Below are positions 5,499 through 9,026 of a DNA stretch of 9,026 nt, piece after piece (positions within the stretch are counted from its first letter, which is position 1; each line of letters begins with the position of its first letter). The notes below the pieces were generated by a model, which ran no database searches, was not told where the DNA came from, and was given only the letters and a program-made list of their open reading frames with translations. Origin of the DNA: Brevundimonas sp. UBA5936 (GTDB taxonomy: Bacteria > Pseudomonadota > Alphaproteobacteria > Caulobacterales > Caulobacteraceae); the NCBI GenBank assembly GCA_002430835.1, contig DJDA01000131.1:1-9026 (forward strand). Direction: 5' to 3'. A program made the position numbers and the translations under genes.

Positions 5499-6749
5499 TC
5501 AGCCGAAGCGCTCGATGCGTAAGGCCTCCATCCATTGTGGAGACGGTTGCCCGAGGGCGAGTTGCTCCATCGCCTCGGCGGTGACGGCGGCCAGCGTCAG
5601 GCCCAGATGCTGGTGCCCGAAGGCGTAGTGGATGGCCGGATGCGCCTGAAGCCTGCCGATCGCAGGCAAATAGTCCGCCAGGGTCGGACGCGGCCCGCAC
5701 CAGCGGTCCGGCGTGTCGGAGAAGGCGATGCCCAGCGCATTGAGATGCCCCTCGATCTGACGCCATTTGCGTGGGTCCGGTGGCGCCGACGGCCGACCGA
5801 ACTCGACATGGCTGGAGGCGCGCAGCCCCCCGTTGAACCGCGCCACGGCGAGGGCGCGATCCTCGAACACCGTCAGCGGCAGGGCTTTAGGCCAATCATG
5901 CTGCGCGGACTGGACCGAATAGCCGCGCTCCCCGATCAGAGGAACGCGCACGCCAAGCGGCGCCAGCAGCGACGCTGACCACGCCCCCGCCGCGACGACG
6001 ATCCGCTGGGCGTCTACGGTCCCCCCGTCTTCCAGAACGATCTCGACGCCGTCGGATACGGGCCTCAGGCGGCGGACATCGGCCTGAAGGATGCGCCCGC
6101 CCTGCTTCGTGAAGGCGGTCGACAGGGCGTCGCGGACGCTCTGGGGTTCACTGACCTGTCCCGTGCCGGTGAAGCGGATGCCCCCGGCAGGGCGTGTTTT
6201 CAGGACCGCGTCATAGGCGGCCAGCTCCTCCGTCTCCATGGGGCGAAAGCGGGCGCTTCCCGTGCGCGCGCCGCGCCAGGCCGCAAGTCCCCGTCTCGCC
6301 GCCTCGGGCGTGGACCAGACGACCGCGTGGCCAGTCGGGCGGATCATGTCATCCGGCGCTTCGGCCAGGGCCGCCAATCGCATCCAGGCGCCCAGAGGAT
6401 CATCAAGAAGTCGCGCTAGGATCTCGGCGCCGTGCGCGGCCGCCGCCGGGCGAGACGCCGCCAAAAACCGCAGCGCCCACGGCCCCCACGACGCCACGTC
6501 TCGCGCCCGAAAGTCCAGCGGACCGCCGAAAGCGAACAACCGGCCGAACGCGCTTTTCAGGGTCGCGGCCGAGGGCATCGGTTCGCACTGTTCGGCGGCG
6601 ATGTGGCCGATGTTGCCGAAGGAGGCGCCGCGTCGCGGATCGCCTCGGTCGATCAGAATCGTCTCGAAACCCGCCGTCTGAAGCCTGAGAGCCGTCGCCG
6701 TTCCGATCAGGCCGCCGCCGATGACCGCCCAGCGCTGCGGCGTTCTCAT
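5499..6749 (-). CDS. FAD-dependent D-amino-acid dehydrogenase-like oxidoreductase
   Basis: This 416-residue protein of the DadA/glycine-oxidase class has a dinucleotide-binding start 'WAVIGGGLIGTATALRL' (GxGxxG at 11-16) with acidic D34 ending the second strand, a second FAD contact 'VVAAGAWSASLL' (251-262), 'GERGYSV' (273-279), 'GPRPTLADYLPAIG' (352-365) and a C-terminal 'GHQHLGLTLA' (378-387). Such enzymes oxidise D-amino acids or secondary amines to imino acids and pass electrons to a quinone or oxygen. The GHQHLGLTLA form recalls enzymes near hydroxyproline-catabolism genes, a weak memory-based hint. The frame is open 49 codons further upstream, but ATG 6749 forms an ATGA overlap with the peptidase stop, and the Rossmann motif then begins at the usual distance. 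Cotranscribed and probably translationally coupled with the M24 peptidase. Class is firm, substrate unknown. Confidence 0.85.
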   Translation of the reverse strand: MRTPQRWAVIGGGLIGTATALRLQTAGFETILIDRGDPRRGASFGNIGHIAAEQCEPMPSAATLKSAFGRLFAFGGPLDFRARDVASWGPWALRFLAASRPAAAAHGAEILARLLDDPLGAWMRLAALAEAPDDMIRPTGHAVVWSTPEAARRGLAAWRGARTGSARFRPMETEELAAYDAVLKTRPAGGIRFTGTGQVSEPQSVRDALSTAFTKQGGRILQADVRRLRPVSDGVEIVLEDGGTVDAQRIVVAAGAWSASLLAPLGVRVPLIGERGYSVQSAQHDWPKALPLTVFEDRALAVARFNGGLRASSHVEFGRPSAPPDPRKWRQIEGHLNALGIAFSDTPDRWCGPRPTLADYLPAIGRLQAHPAIHYAFGHQHLGLTLAAVTAEAMEQLALGQPSPQWMEALRIERFG

Positions 6750-7921
6750 GCAGAAGCGCCCTCTCCGAAGGGATCGTCCAGGCTGTGCGACGGTTCGGTG
6801 AACCAGACCGGCCCGCTCTCGGTCATGTAGAAATGATCTTCCAGACGCACGCCGAACCGGCCGGGAATGACCAGCATCGGCTCGTTCGAGAGGCACATGC
6901 CGGGCTCCAGCGGCGTGGCGTCGCCGCGCACCAAATTCGGCGCCTCGTGGATGTCCAGGCCGATGCCGTGGCCGGTGCGGTGCGGCAGGCCCGGCAGGCG
7001 GTAGTCAGGGCCGTAGCCGAGGCCGGTCAGATAGCCGCGCGCGGCGTCATCGACGCTGTGGCACGGCGCGCCGAGGCGGGCGGCGGCGAAGGCGCGGGCC
7101 TGGGCCTCCTTCTCGTGCGCCCAGACGCGGCGGAAGTCGTCCGTCGGTTCGCCGAAGACATAGGTGCGGGTGATGTCCGAGTGATAACCGTCGACCAGAG
7201 TGCCCGTATCGATCAGCACCACGTCGTCAGCCTGCAAAGCGCGGTCGCCCTCGCCGCCGTGGGGCAGGCAGGTGTCGTCGCCGAAGGAGACCAGGCAGAA
7301 CCAAGATCCGCCCTCCCCGCCCAGGGCGCGGTGTTCGGCGTCGATGAAGGCCATGACCTCCGACGTGCGGACCCCTGCCTTCAGCCAGTGGCGTGTGCGG
7401 CGCTGGACCTCCAGCGTGATCGCCTTGGCGCGAGTCAGCAGCGCGATCTCGGCGGGCGACTTGAGGCTGCGCTGGGCCAGGATCAGCGGCGCGCCGTCGA
7501 TGACGCGATCCGCGCCGAGCGCCCGGCTGAGGCCCAGCCAGATGAAGGTCGCCGCCTGATCGTCGACCGCCAGGACGCCGCCCTCTGGCAGACGCCCCGC
7601 CGCCAAGGCGTAGGGGCTCTCCTCCTCCTCCCAGGTCAGGATGTCGCCGGCAATGGCGTTCGGCGCCGCCGTCAGCCCCGCGACCTTGTCCAGCTCGAAC
7701 CGGGGACAGACGTATTCCACCCGACCGTCGGCGTGGATCAAGGCCCCGGTCAGCCGTTCCGAAGGATGCCAGTCCAAGCCCGTATAGTAGCGCAGCGAAG
7801 CGGTCGGGCCGAGCAGCAAGGCGGCCGTCCCCTCCGCCTTCAGCCGTGCAGCCAAGGCCTGAATGCGAGCGCGCCGCTCGGCGGCATTGATGGGAGCAGC
7901 GGCGGGGGGAAGAAACGTCAT
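6746..7921 (-). CDS. M24-family metallopeptidase (Xaa-Pro aminopeptidase/dipeptidase type)
   Basis: This 391-residue cytoplasmic peptidase has an N-terminal creatinase-like domain (about 14-150, with 'LRYYTGLDWHPSER') and a C-terminal pita-bread domain (about 155-385). All five metal ligands are present: D238 (VLIDTG), D249 (SDITRT), H318 (GHGIGLDIHE), E347 (SNEPML) and E361 (VRLEDHF). H221 in 'PHGG' fits the substrate-binding His. The family removes an N-terminal residue before proline or splits Xaa-Pro dipeptides using two Mn or similar ions. No Shine-Dalgarno precedes ATG 7921, but TATACT/TATATA lies 11-21 bases upstream, so the message may be leaderless or nearly so. The stop overlaps the next gene by ATGA. 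The pairing with an amino-acid oxidase suggests peptide or imino-acid catabolism. No alternative start is convincing. Confidence 0.9.
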   Translation of the reverse strand: MTFLPPAAAPINAAERRARIQALAARLKAEGTAALLLGPTASLRYYTGLDWHPSERLTGALIHADGRVEYVCPRFELDKVAGLTAAPNAIAGDILTWEEEESPYALAAGRLPEGGVLAVDDQAATFIWLGLSRALGADRVIDGAPLILAQRSLKSPAEIALLTRAKAITLEVQRRTRHWLKAGVRTSEVMAFIDAEHRALGGEGGSWFCLVSFGDDTCLPHGGEGDRALQADDVVLIDTGTLVDGYHSDITRTYVFGEPTDDFRRVWAHEKEAQARAFAAARLGAPCHSVDDAARGYLTGLGYGPDYRLPGLPHRTGHGIGLDIHEAPNLVRGDATPLEPGMCLSNEPMLVIPGRFGVRLEDHFYMTESGPVWFTEPSHSLDDPFGEGASA

Positions 7922-7930
7922 GAGATCAAC

Positions 7931-7944
7931 GTATATAGTATATG
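7931..7944 (-). promoter_or_regulatory. AT-rich palindrome and -10-like element before the M24 gene
   Basis: ATATA-G-TATAT (7933-7943) is a perfect odd palindrome in otherwise GC-rich DNA. On the minus strand it contains TATACT (7942-7937) and TATATA (7937-7932), both good -10 hexamers, placing a start site within about 0-10 bases of the ATG at 7921. No -35 is recognisable, so an activator or an operator at the palindrome is possible. Confidence 0.4.
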
Positions 7945-8173
7945 ATTTACGACTCTGCTTCTTTCATGGCTTGGGGCCTCGAGCAAGAGCCGTAGGGTTA
8001 GCAATAGCCCTGTCGCCTCGACAGGCGCGCGCGCCCGGAAAACGCGCCCTTGCGCGTGACCATGATCCGTTCGGCGAGCGGGCCACGGCGTGACGATATG
8101 GCGCAAAAACGCCCTTTCGGACGAACCTTATAACAGATTGCCTTCAACTCGGCCCTTTCCTACCTAGGCGGCC
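7945..8173. other. divergent intergenic region with small hairpins, no gene seen
   Basis: This gap between the peptidase (minus) and the His-rich protein (plus) holds two compact inverted repeats, CCTGTCG-cct-CGACAGG (8009-8025) and ACGCGC-cctt-GCGCGT (8042-8057), neither followed by a T-run. TATAAC (8129-8134) could serve as a -10 for the plus-strand metal operon but has no recognisable -35. I see no convincing gene here. Confidence 0.4.
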
Positions 8174-8533
8174 ATGCCTCGGTCGATGATGACATTGGCG
8201 AACCTCTTCGCGGCCTTGATGCTGGTCATCGCCGTATTTGTGGTTGCGCCTGCGGCGGATGCGGCGACCTGCGCGCCCGACGCCGCGATCGCGCATCAGA
8301 CCATGGACATGGCCCACGGCCAGAACGGGGAACACGTCCAGGACGGATCCAAGGGCGATCACGACCGCATGGGCGGCGAGATTCACGGCCACTGCCATCA
8401 CCCCGGCGAGCGCCAAACCGGCGGCGAGATGACCATCGCCAAGCCCCAGGCCCAGGCCAGCCGCTACATCCTGCGCGACGACAGCACCGTGTCGTTCGCC
8501 TCCGACGGACTGAAGCGCCCGCCCAGAAGCTGA
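8174..8533 (+). CDS. small secreted His/Met/Cys-containing protein, CzcI-like
   Basis: This 119-residue protein has a signal peptide (hydrophobic run about 7-28, cleavage probably after ADA at 30) and a mature part with possible metal ligands: C33, H41, M44, M46, H48, H54, H63, M66 and a cluster HGHCHH (71-76), ending LKRPPRS. It lies directly before a CzcC/CusC-type gene, the place held in other bacteria by CzcI-like or other small periplasmic metal-binding proteins; the overall plan (signal peptide, His cluster, Pro/Arg tail) resembles CzcI, but this is shape similarity, not an alignment. Likely role: periplasmic binding or sensing of zinc, cadmium, cobalt, nickel or copper. ATG 8174 has only a weak AGG ribosome site; ATG 8186 and 8189 would keep most of the signal peptide. 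The next gene starts 54 bases downstream. Confidence 0.75.
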   Translation: MPRSMMTLANLFAALMLVIAVFVVAPAADAATCAPDAAIAHQTMDMAHGQNGEHVQDGSKGDHDRMGGEIHGHCHHPGERQTGGEMTIAKPQAQASRYILRDDSTVSFASDGLKRPPRS

Positions 8534-8542
8534 TCGGAAGTC

Positions 8543-8560
8543 TGCGCCTTCGCGCACCCT
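8543..8560 (+). other. small hairpin between the His-rich gene and the efflux gene
   Basis: TGCGC (8543-8547) and GCGCA (8552-8556) form a 5-bp stem with loop CTTC, followed by CCCTTCTTCT. It might act as a weak attenuator or RNA-processing site that sets the ratio of the small protein to the efflux proteins; it may equally be chance in GC-rich DNA. Confidence 0.25.
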
Positions 8561-8587
8561 TCTTCTGATCATCTCTGGAAATCAAAT

Positions 8588-9026
8588 ATGTCTCCGACAC
8601 ATCGTCGTCGGCCGCGTCTGGCGGTCGGCTGCGCGCTCGCCGCGATCGCCGTTTTCGGCGCCGTCCCGGCGTGGGCGGATCCCGCGCCCTCCTATGGCGA
8701 ACTGCTCGCCCAACTGGGGCAAACGCCCTCCGCCGTCGAAGCGGACGCCCTGAGCGACGCCGCCGAGGCGCGCGTCCGTCAGGCCCGCGCCCGGCCCAAT
8801 CCCAACCTGTCCATCGACCTCGAGAACGTCGTCGGGTCCGGCCCCTATTCCGGTCTCAGCGCAGGCGACCTCAGCCTGGCGTTCAGCCAGGATCTGGAGC
8901 TGTGGGGCCGTCGTCCCGCAAGGGTGAACGCCGCCCGCGCCGACGCGGGCGCGGCGGCGTTGCGCCGCGATCTGACCGTGGTCGACACGGCCGGGCGACT
9001 GGCCCTGATCTACGCCGAGGCCGAGG
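8588..9026 (+). CDS. CzcC/CusC-type outer-membrane efflux factor (5' part)
   Basis: An open frame from ATG 8588 runs past the window end; 146 codons are visible. The product starts with a basic signal peptide (RRR at 6-8, hydrophobic core, cleavage likely after AWA at 30). The mature start 'SYGELLAQL', then 'ARARPNPNLSIDLEN' (67-80), 'GSGPYSG' and 'SQDLELWGRRPARVNAARA' (100-118), is typical of TolC-family outer-membrane proteins of heavy-metal RND pumps (CzcC, CusC). These form the outer channel of a CzcCBA-type tripartite exporter; the adaptor and pump genes should follow to the right. GGA at 8577-8579 is a modest ribosome site. C15 is not a credible lipobox, because too little hydrophobic sequence precedes it. 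The metal cannot be read from this fragment. Family call is strong, sub-type moderate. Confidence 0.85.
   Translation, partial: MSPTHRRRPRLAVGCALAAIAVFGAVPAWADPAPSYGELLAQLGQTPSAVEADALSDAAEARVRQARARPNPNLSIDLENVVGSGPYSGLSAGDLSLAFSQDLELWGRRPARVNAARADAGAAALRRDLTVVDTAGRLALIYAEAE

Noticed and set aside
6750..6896. 49-codon N-terminal extension of the FAD oxidase
   Set aside because: It lies inside the peptidase gene, is Arg-rich, and would put the Rossmann motif about 57 residues in; the ATG in the ATGA overlap gives a normal N-terminus.
6785..7945. Plus-strand open frame (386 codons) opposite the M24 peptidase
   Set aside because: The minus frame holds all five metal ligands; the plus product is a Val/Arg/Gln/Ala-rich shadow.
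7918..8106. 62-codon minus-strand open frame just upstream of the M24 gene, overlapping its start by ATGA
   Set aside because: No family resemblance and a mixed Arg/Leu/His composition; it crosses the AT-rich promoter-like region. A small peptide cannot be fully excluded but is not supported.
8144..8572. Minus-strand open frame (142 codons) opposite the His-rich gene
   Set aside because: The plus frame gives a coherent signal peptide and a metal-ligand cluster next to a CzcC-like gene; the antisense product has none of this.

Overview
The window looks like chromosomal DNA from a GC-rich alphaproteobacterium of the order Caulobacterales, most plausibly Brevundimonas or a close relative. The evidence is a FlbT/FlaF pair of Caulobacter type at the left edge, a CtrA-type half-site (TTAACCAT) beside it, a Caulobacter-style -35/-10 upstream of a MoxR ATPase, and dense coding with GC-biased third positions. 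The genus is an inference from remembered protein families, not a database result.

Layout, left to right. (1) 33-780, minus strand: flbT then flaF, the post-transcriptional flagellin regulators, overlapping by 41 bases; flbT starts at TTG. (2) 948-1585, plus strand: an ATGA-coupled pair of small proteins of unknown function, one extremely acidic (44 of 140 residues D/E) and one charged with an ETFPASDP tail. (3) 1656-2516: a MoxR-type AAA+ ATPase preceded by a promoter-like sequence and a strong dyad, with a terminator-like hairpin over its stop codon. (4) 2611-3492: a predicted lipoprotein made of modules, with five 7-residue repeats (coiled coil) followed by about four 16-residue beta-type repeats. 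(5) 3554-5253: a YfbR-like HD-domain nucleotidase followed 38 bases later by an NrtR-type NAD-metabolism regulator with a degenerate Nudix box; a hairpin with a T-rich tail covers its stop. (6) 5352-5441: tRNA-Ser(CGA) with encoded CCA. (7) 5499-7921, minus strand: an M24 (Xaa-Pro type) peptidase and a DadA-like FAD amine oxidoreductase in an ATGA-overlapping operon, with an AT-rich palindrome and a possible leaderless start at its head. (8) 8174-9026, plus strand: a small secreted His/Met/Cys-containing protein and the beginning of a CzcC/CusC-type outer-membrane factor, the left end of a heavy-metal RND efflux operon cut by the window edge.

Working together: flaF and flbT form one flagellar unit. 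The HD hydrolase and the NrtR-like regulator form a plausible nucleotide/NAD unit. The M24 peptidase and the FAD oxidase suggest breakdown of proline- or imino-acid-containing peptides followed by oxidation of a released amino acid. The His-rich protein and the CzcC-like protein form a metal-export unit. No IS element, CRISPR array, phage gene or defence system is visible, and no gene-free stretch exceeds about 250 bases. The least explained parts are the acidic/ETFPASDP pair, the repeat lipoprotein and the regulatory dyad before moxR.
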